Made by a program: the position numbers and the translations under genes. Below are positions 47,837 through 60,259 of a stretch of 64,000 nt of DNA, piece by piece; the stretch's first letter is position 1, and each line of letters opens with the position of its first letter. The notes below the pieces were generated by a model. It saw only the letters and a list, made by a program, of their open reading frames with translations, searched no databases and was not told where the DNA came from. The stretch comes from Gymnopus androsaceus JB14 (Eukaryota; Basidiomycota; Agaricomycetes; Agaricales; Omphalotaceae): contig ML769401.1 in NCBI GenBank assembly GCA_009733575.1, positions 216,730-280,729 of the forward strand. The letters are read 5' to 3'.

Positions 47837-49246
47837 TCAAGGGCTAGATAAATTTCCAGCAGTTGAAGAAAGGGCAGGTGGCTTGCTTTGCACCTCCAAC
47901 TCTCTCACTGATGATGGCCCAGACTTGTCACTGACTTGGAACTCTGCCTCCGACGCTACGGATGTCGTAACTTGAAAACGGAGGGCGGACCTGTTGGCTC
48001 GAACTTCTAATGAGCGGGGCATTCTTCGCATTTCCACCTCTCCGTTAGCCTGAAAGCTGTGGTAGTATGTGTACGGTTTGCTGTCGAAGTCTTCGCCATT
48101 CTTCATCAATCGATATGCATAGGGAGATAAAACCCCTAAATTCGCGACGATCAAAGCGGTAACAGCCTGCGAACAGTGTGAATATCGCACAATGAGTACG
48201 AAGAAACAGAAATTTACTTCGGCTTGAGCAGTGATGGCTTCAAGGAGACCAGAAGGGCCGAGAAGAAAGACTGCATGGAGGACGGAGACCAGACTAATGA
48301 GCAGACTGGCTCCAAACATTATATGTAACATTCTGAAGCGCGAAAGTTAGTTCGGAGATTTGGATGTCGGAGGAGTAATCGTACCTCCGCTTTTCTGAAG
48401 AGATGCCAACTCCCTGAAGCAATCGAATAGGAATAACTACAAGAGAGGTATCCGCAAAGAGGTCGGCTGTTCAAAATAAGATAGGTACTTCGGGCGTGGT
48501 TCATGGTCAAAGCAGTACGCACTAATGAGTTCAACGATGCCAACTTTCGTACCAAGGTGGCATTGAGGTTGTGCCAGCTGATACCAAGAACGATCGGAAG
48601 CACAGACGTATGTTTTTTGTGTAAGGCTGCCCGCCCACATGAAAAAGAATACTACAGCTGTCCACTCGGAAACTTTGCGCAACTTGAAGAGTGGAGGTAT
48701 GAGCCGAATAACGGAAAAAATTAGGCTCATACGAGCAGACCTGTTCATCATTTAGGATGGAACAAATCTTTCAAAAAAAAATCAAGGTCACCATAGCGTG
48801 CATGTGAACGAAATATAAAGCAGCCTAGGTGAGGATTCAGCAAAAAAAAAAAAACTTCAACTTTACTTCAAGCACTGACCAGTACGCTACAATGCGAGCG
48901 GAGTGAGACTGATGAATAGGACCAAGAGCTAAATACCTCTTCCTAAATTCAACCAAGTTGTTTATTGACAGACACGCACCAGGAGTATCGGTCCGTACCC
49001 ACATGGAAATGAGCAACAAATAAGAGAGAAGTACGGTCAAAAGGGTCCATGCATCGTCCCACCAAAGACGTTTAGAGCGATAGCGAACGTAGAATCTAAA
49101 CACCGTCAGAATCTGAGCGATACCAATAAGGGTAGTGGTGACAACTAGTAGAAATGGATTGGTACTGATTAGTCTTGATTGCAATAATGATATCCAAGAT
49201 ACGCACTGCGGTTGGTTGTTGGGCTGGGCTGTACCCAATTGACCAT
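47837..49246 (-). CDS. 7TM rhodopsin-domain protein, divergent member I
   Basis: Member closest to the usual agaricomycete form of this family. The ATG at 49246 gives MVNWVQPSPTTNR. A GTGCGT donor leads to IVTTTLIGIAQILTVFRFYV, then RYRSKRLWWDDAWTLLTVLL, the classical RLWWDDAW motif. Later exons carry KRYLALGPIHQSHSARIVAY, SARMSLIFSVIRLIPPLFKL, CASDRSWYQLAQPQCHLGTK (two cysteines in the loop), ADTSLVVIPIRLL, HIMFGASLLISLVSVLHAVF, LLGPSGLLEAITAQAE and ALIVANLGVLSPYAYRL. A Ser-rich tail of about 90 residues follows. Intron positions match copies A-H. It lacks the shared 5' block, so it may resemble the ancestor of the array. Confidence 0.82.
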
Positions 49247-50458
49247 CGCTATTTACATGGAGCAGCAAGGGGACAGACAGTGATACAGCGACGAAGAAGC
49301 CTCTTATAGAGCTAGAACCTGTCTTCCCTGTACTTACTGAATATGCTTCTACGCAGGTTCCTCTAATTGAGTTGCAATTGAAATCACCGTAGAAATCTTG
49401 CGAAAACCGCCAAAAACGCATTATTGGGACAACAGGGTTATGAGCATCAATAATCTGTGCATGTGGATTCATAGGTCCCTGTTGAAGTCGTAATTTTGAA
49501 GGCTTTCGGCGGTGAAGCTGGAATGTCCGGGAGCTGTCTAGGATCCCATCGGAGTCCAGGCTAGTCCAAGTGAGTATGGGTACATACGTATCACCATTTG
49601 CGCCGGAGCAGAGGAATTATTGACGGTTCACGTAACGTAACGAGTGTAAGATTCTGTGTGCGCGGGGGATCGGCAGCAGGCTGAATGACCCTGCAGAAGA
49701 ATTCGGATACCATTGAAAAAGCTCAGGCTATGGACTGGAAGGGACTGGCTTACCGTCTGCCTTGAACCATAAGTCGAGGAAGATTATGATAGAGGGACTC
49801 CTGGTTAGCGGAAAGTTTGACCATTCTTACTATCGAAATGCTTTTGAGCGAAAATAGGGTTGCTTAGATAGGAAGTATCATATAATAGACGGCGATGCAG
49901 GTATTGGCTGGAAGAATAGGAGCATGAGATAGATCTCATAAAGATAAAGCAAGTACTTACATTACATTACCTCATGACAGTTGCCGCTCACCCACTTCAC
50001 TTCCGAATCCTCAAACAGTGGCACTCCCAAAACATGAACAAATGCAATGCTAGTGCTACGTATATCTATTTACTTTACTGTACGATGCTGCGATGGTTAT
50101 GCCAATAATACACAATGAATGCAAAAAAAATACAAGTGGATTGTTGAAATCCGATTACTTCTACGATTATTTTTCCGATTTCCCTCCGATATCTGAATAT
50201 ACACACCAAAAGCTACCCCCGCGACATGACCTGAGGATTTCGAAGCGTCGAATGGAACAAGGCTCCATGACCACTTCGAAAAACTCCACGTACGTCCAGG
50301 AGAGCGACAACCAACGCATCAACGTACTCAGCTAGCTTGGCAAAAGCGTGCCCAATGAAATAACCACCCACACGGCGTCAACAAGCAGAAGAGAAAGTTC
50401 CTCTGCCTATAAGTTAACGAATCTCTGCGGGCGCTGTTGAAGCGCAGAGTCCGGCCGT
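49247..50458. other. Intergenic stretch between 7TM member I and methionine synthase
   Basis: An open frame on the minus strand continues from 49246 to 49472 but lies upstream of the preferred start and has no domain. Nothing else recognised. The stretch near 50340-50458 is the presumed 3' UTR of the methionine synthase gene. Confidence 0.3.
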
Positions 50459-53149
50459 TTAAGCATAGTTCTCCCGAGCCCAGCGTGCTGCCTGGACAAG
50501 GTTAACCAAAGAAGCCTCGGTCTCCTTCCAGCCACGGGTCTTCAAACCACAGTCCTAAGAAAAGAGGTCGGTACACGGTATGTTACAAATAGAAAAGGAA
50601 TGCTCACAGGGTTGATGTAGAGAAGAGACTGGTCAAGGTAAGCAAGCATGGCCTTGAGACGCTCCTGGATCTCAGAATCTCCGGGAACACGAGGAGAGTG
50701 CACATCGTAAACACCGGGGCCAATGGAGTTGGAGTATCCGTAGTGCTTGAAGGTGTTGATAAGCTTCATATCGCTCTTCGATGCTTCGATAGAGATGACA
50801 TCAGCGTCGAGACGCTGGATTTGAGGGAAGATGTCGTCAAAGTCGGAGTAGCAGAAGTGAGAGTGGGTCTGGGTGTGGTCACCGACACCGGCAGTCGAGA
50901 GCTTGAAGGTGTTTCCGGCCCAGTTCAGGTAGGAGTCCCAGTCTGCGCGACGAAGGGGAAGCTAAAGAGCAAATCCATGAATAAAATTAAAAGCTATTGG
51001 TAAGATGACACCTACACCCTCACGAAGAGCGGGCTCGTCGACCTGAATAGCCTTGATACCCGCGGCCTCAAGGTCGCACACCTCATCACGGAGAGCGAGA
51101 GCGAGTTGCTGAGCTTGAAGCTCACGAGTGATGTCGACACGGGGGAATGACCAGTTGAGAATGGTGACAGGGCCAGTCAACATACCCTTCATAGGTTTGC
51201 TGGTAAGACTCTGAGCGTACTGACTCCATCGGACAGTCATGGGTTCCTTGCGGCTAACGTCGGAGACGATAATGGGAGGACGGACGTAACTGAATTACAT
51301 ATGATAAGTATCTCCCGAATTGAAAGATCGGTAGAAACATACCGAGAGCCGTACGACTGAACCCAGGCGTTCTGCGTGAAAACAAAGCCAGAAAGGCGCT
51401 CTCCGAAGTACTGCACCATGTCGTTACGCTCAGGTTCACCATGGACCAAGAGATCAAGACCAATCTTCTCCTGGAAACGAACGGCAGACTCGATTTCCTT
51501 CTTGATGAACTCTTCGTACTCTTTCTCAGACAGTTCACCCTTGCCGAGTTTGGCACGAGCTTGACGAATCTCCTTAGTTTGCTAAAAAAAAAAAAAACAG
51601 TTAGAAATCAAATAAATAAATATGTAGTGCGGACGACGTACAGGGAAAGAACCAATGGTGGTGGTGGGGAACTTGGGGAGGTTGAGAATCTTCTGAGCCT
51701 CCAAACGAGTAGCGAAGGGGTTCTTCCTCTCATACTGGTCGGGAGTGATAGAAGCTACACGCTTACGAACGGAGTCGTCGGAGTTCTTCTCAAAGTCACG
51801 TCGCTTGGCAATGGAGGCACGGTTGGCCTCGAGAGCAGCAGTAACAGCAGCGTCCTGGGAGCCGGAGACAACGGCGGCGATGGTAGCGACTTCTGACGCC
51901 TTCTCAAGGGCGAAAGAGAACCAGTCTTTCTGCTCTTCCGTAAGCTTGTTCTCTGAGGCGAGGGTAACAGGAATGTGGAGAACAGTAGAGGCAGTGGAGA
52001 TGATGACACGCTCCGGGCCAAGAGCAGAGATAGCTTTCTCGGCATGCTTGATGGCAGCCGCAAAGTCAGTCTTCCATACGCTACGGCCAGATACGACACC
52101 TAGCGACAACACGATGGGCGTTGAGCTCACTGCGTTGAGAGTCGCCTCGAGTTGCTCAGGAGCGCGATCGAGATCGATGTGGAGGCCAGCAATGGGAAGC
52201 TTGGCAAGGAAGTTGATATTGGATTCAAGGCGACCGTAGAATGTAGTGAGAACGAGCTTGGGAGCCGCGGCAACGAGCTCTGGGTAGACGGATGTGTACT
52301 GGGTCTCGAAAGCAGCACCCTTGTCGGTTACAAGAATAGGTTCGTCAATTTGAACCCACTCGACACCAGCAGCTTTGAGCTCATTCAAGAGCTGCTTGTA
52401 GATGGGAAGAAGCTTGGGGAGGAGACTAATGGGCTCAAAGTCGGGCTTGGCATCTTTCGAAGCCTTAGCAAGAACAAGGTAGGTAATGGGACCAAGGATA
52501 ACTGGGCGGGTGATAACACCTAGAGACTTGGCCTCGCTGTATTCCTCGAGAGCCTTGTTGAAGTTGAGCTTGAATTCGACACTGTCATCGAGCTCAGGGA
52601 CGAGGAAGTGGTAGTTGGAGTCAAACCTAACGAAAATATTCAATAAAAATACGATGACACTAATCGATTAACTTACCACTTCTTCATCTCACCAGCTGGG
52701 ACATCGACACCATCGGCCTGACGTCCACGCGCCATAGCGAAGTAAGTGTCAAGAGGAGACAGTCCAAGACCATGATATCTCTTGGGAATAGCATTGAATG
52801 CAGCAGAGTGGTCAAGAACATGATCGTAGAGCGAGAAATCACCACTGAAAAACAAGGGAAAAAAAAAAACAAGGCAATCAGATAAGCTATCAAACTCTCT
52901 CATCAGTGCCGACATACCTGGGAATGTAGGTGACACCACGCTGCTTGAGCTCGGTCCAGTTGGTCTTTTTGACCTCTGCGGCAACCTTGGTGACCTCCTC
53001 AGCGTTGGTCTTGCCAGCCCAGTAGGCCTCGACAACTTTTTTAATTTCACGGTTTGCACCTAAGGTCGATCTTGAGCAAATCTTTTCAGACAAGCTCAGC
53101 ACAAAAACTTACCGATACGGGGAAAACCAAGAACACTGGATGCAACCAT
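50459..53149 (-). CDS. MET6: Cobalamin-independent methionine synthase
   Basis: Transfers the methyl group of 5-methyltetrahydropteroyl-polyglutamate to homocysteine. The start at 53149 gives [13 protein letters not shown]. Exons continue with [57 protein letters not shown] and the large exon starting [20 protein letters not shown], with [16 protein letters not shown]. The C-terminal half includes [77 protein letters not shown] (a zinc-ligand Cys after a His) and DCGLKTRGW with the last zinc Cys, then RWARENYA and the stop at 50459. Seven or more short introns connect in phase, with no frame break. The gene appears intact and single-copy. Confidence 0.95.
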
Positions 53150-53289
53150 GATGGAAAAAGAAAAGAAGGAAGATGGAAGTGAAGAGCAAGCGGGAACGGA
53201 ATCGATCAACTTTTTATGATAATCTTAGACGCCTTAGTATTAGTAAGCTATATAATACTATGATGGCGTCAAAATGTATCGTACCACGC

Positions 53290-53960
53290 GTTGAAATTAA
53301 CTTTTGGACCAGGGTACGTCTGGGTATGTATGTATACGTCTTCAGCGATCGAACCAGTGAACACTTCATCGCTATGGTGCTGAATCAGTGAGGAAGACTA
53401 AAGACTGATACCTACAGATATAGTCCTCTGTCTCTCTCCGAATCCCTGTAGCAAATTCAGCACACTATCCATCTCTACAACTTTCCCCGAGTAGACCCGC
53501 TCGGAGTGTGAACCGTTCACACCGACAGTCATTGAGACATTGCTGATCAGAAGTATCAGCGAATATGTCGATTGTATGTCGACATCTTTGCCCCGAACAT
53601 CAAGGACGATATCGCCCCCGCTGCCAGAAGAGCATGGGTGAGGACACCGTGAAATGATAAAGGAAGAGTTGGAAATACTCTCCGCAAGAGGAGAACGACG
53701 AATAGGAAGTGAGTTGGCGAATTTTTTCATTAACTCGTTTGCGCTCTCTACTCCAGAGTCATTTAGTGTCAGAATTTCTCGAAGTGAAGGTAATGATAGA
53801 ATAGGACCCCGGGTTCTGGAGGTCGTTGTTGAGCCAGGCAATGTCAGTGTGCTTTTAATCGCTATTGACACTGATGCTTACAGATATAACGGACTTGTCA
53901 TGAAACCCTATTCAATTTTTAGAGTTCAGTCGATTCAGGCTGTATCATCGTGTTCAGCGT
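53290..53960 (-). pseudogene. Relic of an unrecognised gene, copy 1
   Basis: A minus-strand open frame of 157 codons (53398-53871) contains SNSSFIISRCPHPCSSGSGG, DIVLDVRGKDVDIQ and SVLNLLQGFGERQR. A second, more damaged version lies at 58510-59150 with the same order ('ttggaccagggtacgt', 'cttcatcgctat.gtgctga', '.actctagagtca'). No domain is recognised. The two copies precede 7TM copies G and H and were duplicated with them. Confidence 0.45.
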
Positions 53961-53999
53961 TGATAAAGGCGGCACCTCCTTGTATGGATTGAAGAATTC

Positions 54000-54843
54000 G
54001 ACCGAAGTAGGTAAGAATCCCGCGATTCAATTGTACCAAGTACTTACAGGTCGAAGTATTCATTGAAACCCTCCGCAGAATGCGGAGATGTTTGCTCATA
54101 CGTCGGCCCTAGAATGTCAAGAGTTGTCAAGAAGAGTAGACTAACTTTAATTAGGAACGACTCCGAACTACGCATCTTCAGTGCGCCTTCAAGTTTCCTT
54201 AAAGCCGCTTTCGCTGGATCGGCTACAAAATATCAAGATTACAATAATCAAAGTTCTCCAGCTGACAGGATGTTTGTTCTACAATTGGTATGTAATATAC
54301 ACTCTACGGAAATCTACTACTACTAGTGGGGCTTTAGACGAGTCTGTGAACTGAAACGATTTGAAGTCGCAAAAGCTATTCCTGATGTGGTGTACAAGGC
54401 GTACGTCGATCGGCCCCTGTAGGTATGTCTGCCACCATTAGACATATGTATGCAATTATACTTAAGGTAAAGTATTGGACAGTATCTATCCTTTCCTGTA
54501 GCGAAAGTGTTTTCCCTAGTTCTCAAATCCCACATCTCTCTCAACAGGTCTATGCAGTCGCTTTAAATGTATGAATCAAGACCGGGAGCTCACCACTGCG
54601 GGTACTGTATATAAGGTCTCTACTCGATCTCTGTCGAGTCCAGAGGCGAAGGCGCTATCTATGCCCGAGCATGGAAACCTTAAAACCACCCTGCAGATTC
54701 AACGACAGAAACTAGGGTGTCATGAGGTAAGTTTACACACGATACTTAAAAGCTGCCTTTGGGTACGGACGTCCTTCCTTCCTTCCGATACTAGCTCTCA
54801 GCTGGGGCTCCTCGATATTCCACTTCCTGTGTAGAAAGACGTC
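54000..54843 (+). repeat. 5' block of 7TM copy G
   Basis: Contains 'gtgtacaaggcgtacgtcga', 'gacagtatctatcctttcct', 'tcgctttaaatgtatga' and the leader-like end 'tgtcatgag|gtaagt' near 54727. No gene. Confidence 0.5.
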
Positions 54844-56312
54844 ATGGTATCCCTCGATTCAACTGCACATCGAGGTGAGGTTCCACATGCTTAGTCTCAT
54901 GCTTAGTCTGTGACTCCTTTCACACAAATTTTCTTTGCTTCCTCAGTATCTGTCATTATATTCTTTACAATTGCCCAAATTTCAACCATAGCGAGAATAT
55001 GGATTCGATATCGTAAGCAGCGTCTATGGTGGGATGATGGCTGTGAGTACTTGTTCTATCTCATGAAGAACAATCTCTCACCAAGGTTCAGGGGTCTTTC
55101 TGACGATGCTACTTTCTATATTAATGGATTTTTGGTTGTTTGTAGGGGGTATGTCTTTGATGGGTCACTTACAAGTAACCTCGAGATCCAATGAATAATG
55201 TTTATTAGGCCCGAATCAACTCTCCCCTCACACGCAGATCGTGCGGTACTGGTGAGACCCTGAAAGGATTATACTAATAACGGATCATAGATTAATTGTC
55301 TTTAGGCTCGAAATGATTTCGTTTACTGTAGCGGTTTGGTGAGTTCTTCTTAATATGCTCACACCAGTTCACATAACCTCAAATTTAGGTGTGCGCGTAT
55401 AAGCTTGATGCTCGCAGTAGTCCGCCTCATTCCACCATTATTCACCCTGCGAAAAATTTCTGAATGGGCTGCTGTCTCTTTCTCTCTTATGTGTGTGGCT
55501 ATCCTCATGCCGAAGATACACACCTGCGCCTCAGACCGATCCTGGTATCATACGCCAATCCCTCAATGCGCCTTGGGACTTAGGAATCCGAATATTGCTA
55601 TAGGCGAGCTCATTAGTAGGTTTTTCTTCCCAATTGAATATCATACGCTGATGGTTATAATCTATTCAGCCGATCTTGTAGCGGACATCACACTAGTTGT
55701 TCTACCTATTCGTTTACTAGGACACGTCAATCTTTCAAAAGACAAGCGGAGGTGATCGAATAAACGGTGATGATTAAGACGGGTGAACTAACTCTTGCAT
55801 CTAGAATGCTCGTTGTCATCTTTGGAGCTAGTCTGCTCACCAGCGCAGTCTCTGTTGTACACGTTGTATTTCTCATGGGCTTTTCGCATTACTATACCAT
55901 AGTACCTATCACCGCCGAAGTCGAGGTGCGCACTTTTCTTTTGAGTCTTGATACATTCATATTTTACCGATTTTAGGTTGGGACCGCCCTCACTGTCGCC
56001 AATCTGGGTGTACTCACACCCTTTCTATATCGATTAATTGGCAAACGTGATGGAGACATTGATAGTAAACCATATACCCGTTATCCAAGCGTTCAAACTA
56101 ATGGGGACATTCGCATGCGGCGAGTATCAGATCTAGTAGCATCAGGCATTCGCGTGACCGATACTAGTCGTGTATCTACTAGCGTTCGTGCTCAAGAGCC
56201 TGAATCGGAAAGAAAACAAGAGCTTTGCTCTAATTTAGATATCAGTCACCCGGATGGTACGGACAGTTATGAGATTCCAAAAACCGAGCTTTTGCGGGGT
56301 AATTCATTGTAA
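54844..56312 (+). CDS. 7TM rhodopsin-domain protein, copy G
   Basis: The ATG at 54844 gives MVSLDSTAHR, a slightly different exon 1 with donor GTGAGG. Exon 2 encodes VSVIIFFTIAQISTIARIWI and RYRKQRLWWDDG. Exon 3 encodes WVFLTMLLSILMDFWLFVGG. Exon 6 encodes ARISLMLAVVRLIPPLFTLR and CASDRSWYHTPIPQCALG, and ends in frame with AIGELI. Exons 7-9 carry DLVADITLVVLPIRLLGHVN, VVIFGASLLTSAVSVVHVVF and GTALTVANLGVLTPFLYRLI. The tail ends SYEIPKTELLRGNSL. All nine exons connect, so the gene appears intact. Its 3' flank was later invaded by the 2-kb element. Confidence 0.82.
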
Positions 56313-56375
56313 GTAGTGTAGTTCATGTTTTTCCTTTGGTACTTCGGGGTGAGAGAGAGAATAATATTGATATCT

Positions 56376-58405
56376 TTACATGTACAACCAGTAACCCGAT
56401 AAGCCTCGTTAAACATGAGGGGGTCAATTAATGTTTCTGTTAAACGTGTTAAACAAAGTAAAAGTCCCATACATTAAAGCATTGAATGAAATAGAATAGA
56501 CTACAGTCTAACAAGGTTTAATGCGGGTTAAACACCATGCTTTCGCCCCAGCCGCCTAATGTGTTTAACGCTGTTAAACGCAATCTTGAGCTCCCAGCCA
56601 GATGTTGATCATCCCCAACCAAGTAATCGTCGTTAAACGCAATCTTGAGTGCCCGATCCACTTGTCATCAAGCCAGTTGTTGAATAATGTTAAACCAGTT
56701 GTTGAACCTGTATAGTAAATGAAAGCATTGAATCTACACCGCCATTTAAACACACAATGATAATGTGTTTAACAGTGTTAAACACTCAAGCACTCTTTGC
56801 CTATCACTGAAACCAGTCATTCAACGATGTTACTAAACCTAGTCATTGAACCCCTATTCAACTGAAACTCGGCCGAGCACAAATAACAAGCTGATTAAAC
56901 CGCGTTTAATGAGTTAATATGCCTTGTCACTAAGCCAGCTGTTCAACAATGTTAAATCAGCCATTGAATGTCCTTAACCCAGCTGTTGAACACCAAAACT
57001 AGGCCAAGTGCACATCATAACCGTTTGTTCAACCATGTTTAACAAGTTCAAACTAAAACAAAATGCACTGGAAACAATGCGAGATACTTACTTATGTGGC
57101 TGGTTCACATTCATACTCATTGTAGACTAGAATAAGTAGAATGAGCCTTAATGCAAACATGAGCGACTGGCGGACTTACTGAAGTTCAAGTAAGAGCAGC
57201 TATTAAGGGGTGGGGGGGATTGCGAGTCTGCGACCCACCCATCATCCGATGCTATATATACCAGTACAAGTAGAACAATAAGGCCTCAATAAATCCAGCT
57301 TTAATCATCCTTATTGTTGACCTCTCGGGGCACTCCGAGGGCAGGGCATTCATTGTCTTTTGGGTGGCCCTTGAGTGACCCTTATTCTTCTTTTGTCCTT
57401 GCACTATATAAATATAAAATGCTCCCTTATTCCTCCTTCTTCCTTTCCCTTACCTTCTCGCTTTCACCTTCAATATGCTACACAGTGATCTCTTATACTA
57501 ATTGGTATGTCACTTACTTTAACTTGGACAATCCAACTTTTACTCACCAATCTCTTACTAGTAGAAGAACGAGCCTAAGTTGACCTTGACCTTTGCTGCT
57601 ACTGCTTCTATTTTTGTTTTTTTTCGACTAATTTCGGCCAGCACAGACATGATTTAATCTTAGGTACCATTGGTCAGGTCATGAGCACGCTCACCACAGT
57701 GTCTGTCAGAAGAGTTTTATTGCTGCCAGGCATTCGAATCTGAAGCTGTGTCGAATTATTGGGAGAGTTTTGAACCATGTAGCCATACTTGAGGCCTTGC
57801 TAGAGAGTTGCTTGCAGTGAGTCCTCTTGTTGTTCATGGATTTTACACTCGCTGATTACAGCTCAGCTTCACCTGTTTATAACTTAGGTGTTTTTTCATT
57901 GATCAAATCTCGTCTGAATCCTGGATCTCAAGATTTTTTCCAAAACACATTAAACGCGAAAGTTGGGTGGGTTGAATGCAATTGTTGAACCATTTTTCGG
58001 CCATTTTGAGGTGGGTTGCGATGGAGATTTATTCAGGCAATGTGTGGTTTAACGCTGTTCAGTTGAACACGCATTAAACACAAAAAGCTGGGTTGCTCGA
58101 ACGTGATTGTTGAACTGTCGTTCAACCTGGTTTAATGGCCATTTGGCCATTGTGGATGGAGAGCTTCGTTCAGGCAGAGTATGGTTTAATGGCCAGTTTA
58201 ACGCTGTTAAACAAGGGACAAGAATGCATGGTCTGTACAGATTGGTACTACTGTTCAACATGTTTAACGTGTTTAACAAAATCTATAATGGCCTCAAGAG
58301 TAGTCTATGTAGATTGTACAAACAAGTAGTGTTTAACATGTTTAACAGAAACATTATTTGACCCCCCTCCGTTTAACGAGGCTAATGGTATTTTATGTAC
58401 AACTT
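56376..58405. mobile_element. About 2-kb non-coding TIR element packed with GTTTAAC-like motifs
   Basis: Inverted ends: AGCCTCGTTAAAC at 56402-56414 and its complement at 58371-58383. They continue inward as 'gagggggtcaa.taatgtttc' and 'tgttaaac', giving at least 45 bp of imperfect TIR. Weaker matching continues outward to about 56376 and 58405 ('tgtacaac' at each side). The interior is filled with GTTTAAC/GTTAAAC and TTGAAC motifs in both orientations, densest in the outer 500-700 bp. Copy H's 3' flank gives the empty site: '...ttgatat' there joins directly to 'aactcaattacagcc'. No transposase is seen. The middle (57180-57620) has a TATA-like 'ctatatata' and is unrelated to the motifs, possibly a nested insertion. 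Confidence 0.75.
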
Positions 58406-58509
58406 AATTACAGCCTTTGTATATTTGTGCATTATAATTTGTAGATAAATGTCATAATCGGTAAACACATAGACAAGTCCCTACCTAGGGAGGAAAGAGC
58501 CTTTCATGA

Positions 58510-59150
58510 CTTAAATTTTGGACCAGGGTACGTTCTGGTACGTTAGACTTCACCTCTGATCGACTTCATCGCTATCGTGCTGAAAAAGTATTGAGGAAGT
58601 CTGATGTCGTGAAACCAATCGATCCGGACTCTGCAGCCAGATCGTCCTTTGTTTTCGTCTCCTTGTAGCAAATTCAGCATACTGTTCATCTTTACTCTCT
58701 CTCCCGAGTTGACTCGTAATATATTACTTGGCTTGGAGTATGAAACGTTCACACCGAAGTAAAACGCCAGCCATTGAGACGTTGCTGATCAGAAGTATCA
58801 GTCTCTTGTCGACATCTTTGTCCCGAATGTCAAGGACGATGTCGTCCCCCCTGCCGGAAGAGCATCCGTTAATTCTTCGAGGACATAGTGAGCTATTAAA
58901 GGAAGTGAGTTGGCGTATTTCTTCATTGGCTTGTTTTCGCTCTCTGACCTAGAGTCATCTAGTGTCACCAGCCAGAATTTCTCGAAGTCAAAATAAAGTC
59001 GCTCACTAAAAAGTCATTCCCAAACGCTTGCACAAACGGATTGAATTTAATCTTAACCTCTTTCGGGTTGGAGGTCGACTCCGACTCCGACTCTGAGGAC
59101 CGTGTCGAGCCAGTGAGCTCTTTATCGTACTGAGCCATTATTAAGGAAGA
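58510..59150 (-). pseudogene. Relic of an unrecognised gene, copy 2
   Basis: Counterpart of 53290-53960. Here a start is visible: minus-strand ATG near 59138 gives MAQYDKELTGSTRSSESESE, then VKIKFNPFVQAFGNDFLVSD and a stop soon after. MNSMLNLLQGDENK (compare MDSVLNLLQGF in copy 1) follows in another frame. Function unknown. Confidence 0.45.
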
Positions 59151-59199
59151 CTAAAGACTGAAACTTACAGATATAGCCGATGTCATGAAACCATTCGGT

Positions 59200-60259
59200 T
59201 CGTCGATTCGATAAATTTTCATTTTCAGCATTAGAATTGATACTAAAGGTGGCCCTACTTGTATGCAGTCGAAGATCTGCAACGTATCCGACGAATCACA
59301 GTACATAGGCTCTGCCGTATACTACATAGAACCAAGAGGAATCCAGCGATTCAATTTTACTGCTTGCAGACGGTATTTGCGGTCTTGAATTTGGGCAGGC
59401 GACTATACCCTCTCCCGATCAAACTACCCAATTCGAGCACCGACGAGCATTCTATGAGCTGGAAAGCTTTCCACTATGGATAGCGTTCAACGACATTTTG
59501 ATCTTGTATACTGTATATAGCTTTTTAGCGCTTGAAAGAACTTTGAAGTCGCTGAGGCCATGAGTCGCTCCCAATTAGAATTAGTATACCAAGGCAGATA
59601 GGTTCAATTTTTCTTGGCATCTCTTGACATTATGGGGTCGATGCATATTTGAGCAAGATGCTAGCCTACAGAGCACCGCATGGACTCTTTACCCTGAGCG
59701 GCGCGTTTGACTCTACTCTAGTGGGATCGCACCGAGTCTTGGTTTGAACTTGAAGTCACCTGGAAGGTCGCCTTTCCGATTAATAACTGAGGTAACGTAC
59801 GAGGTCCTGTAGTAGGTGCGTTTGTTCCACATCTGTGCAATTATTGGACATATGCAGTACAGTGGAAGGGTTCAGATCGGGAAACAAACTTCGGATAGTA
59901 TCCTTCTGAAGTCCCACATCGCCAATGGGTCCACAGAGTCGCTTTAAACAAGCTGGAAACGTGTGGATCTCGCTGCGCGCGCATTGAAAATCCGATCTGC
60001 TCGAATCCCTGTCTCCAGGCAGTAATGAAGGGTGGGTGTTGGGTGGGTGTCAAATACTTACTATATTTTCGAGTTGTATATGAAAACCTTAAAATTTTTA
60101 CAATTGAGGAATAAACACGTTACGACATAGATTGAGATGCCATGAGGTAAGTATTACACACGATACTTAAAAGCTGCAGTGTTGTCCATACTTCCTTCCT
60201 TCCCTGTCAACTCGGAATACTCCTCGGGTACGCTTCCTAGACCTTCCTTCCTTGAAGGC
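59200..60259 (+). repeat. 5' block of 7TM copy H
   Basis: Landmarks are 'gcatctcttgacattatggg' near 59618, 'tgggtccacagagtcgcttt' near 59928 and the leader-like end 'gatgccatgag|gtaagt' near 60146. No gene. Confidence 0.5.

Noticed and set aside
51745..52239. 164-codon open frame antisense to methionine synthase
   Set aside because: Shadow of the highly conserved minus-strand gene; no family resemblance.
57180..57620. Solo LTR inside the 2-kb element
   Set aside because: TATA-like and AATAAA-like signals are present, but I found no matching TG...CA ends with a flanking duplication.
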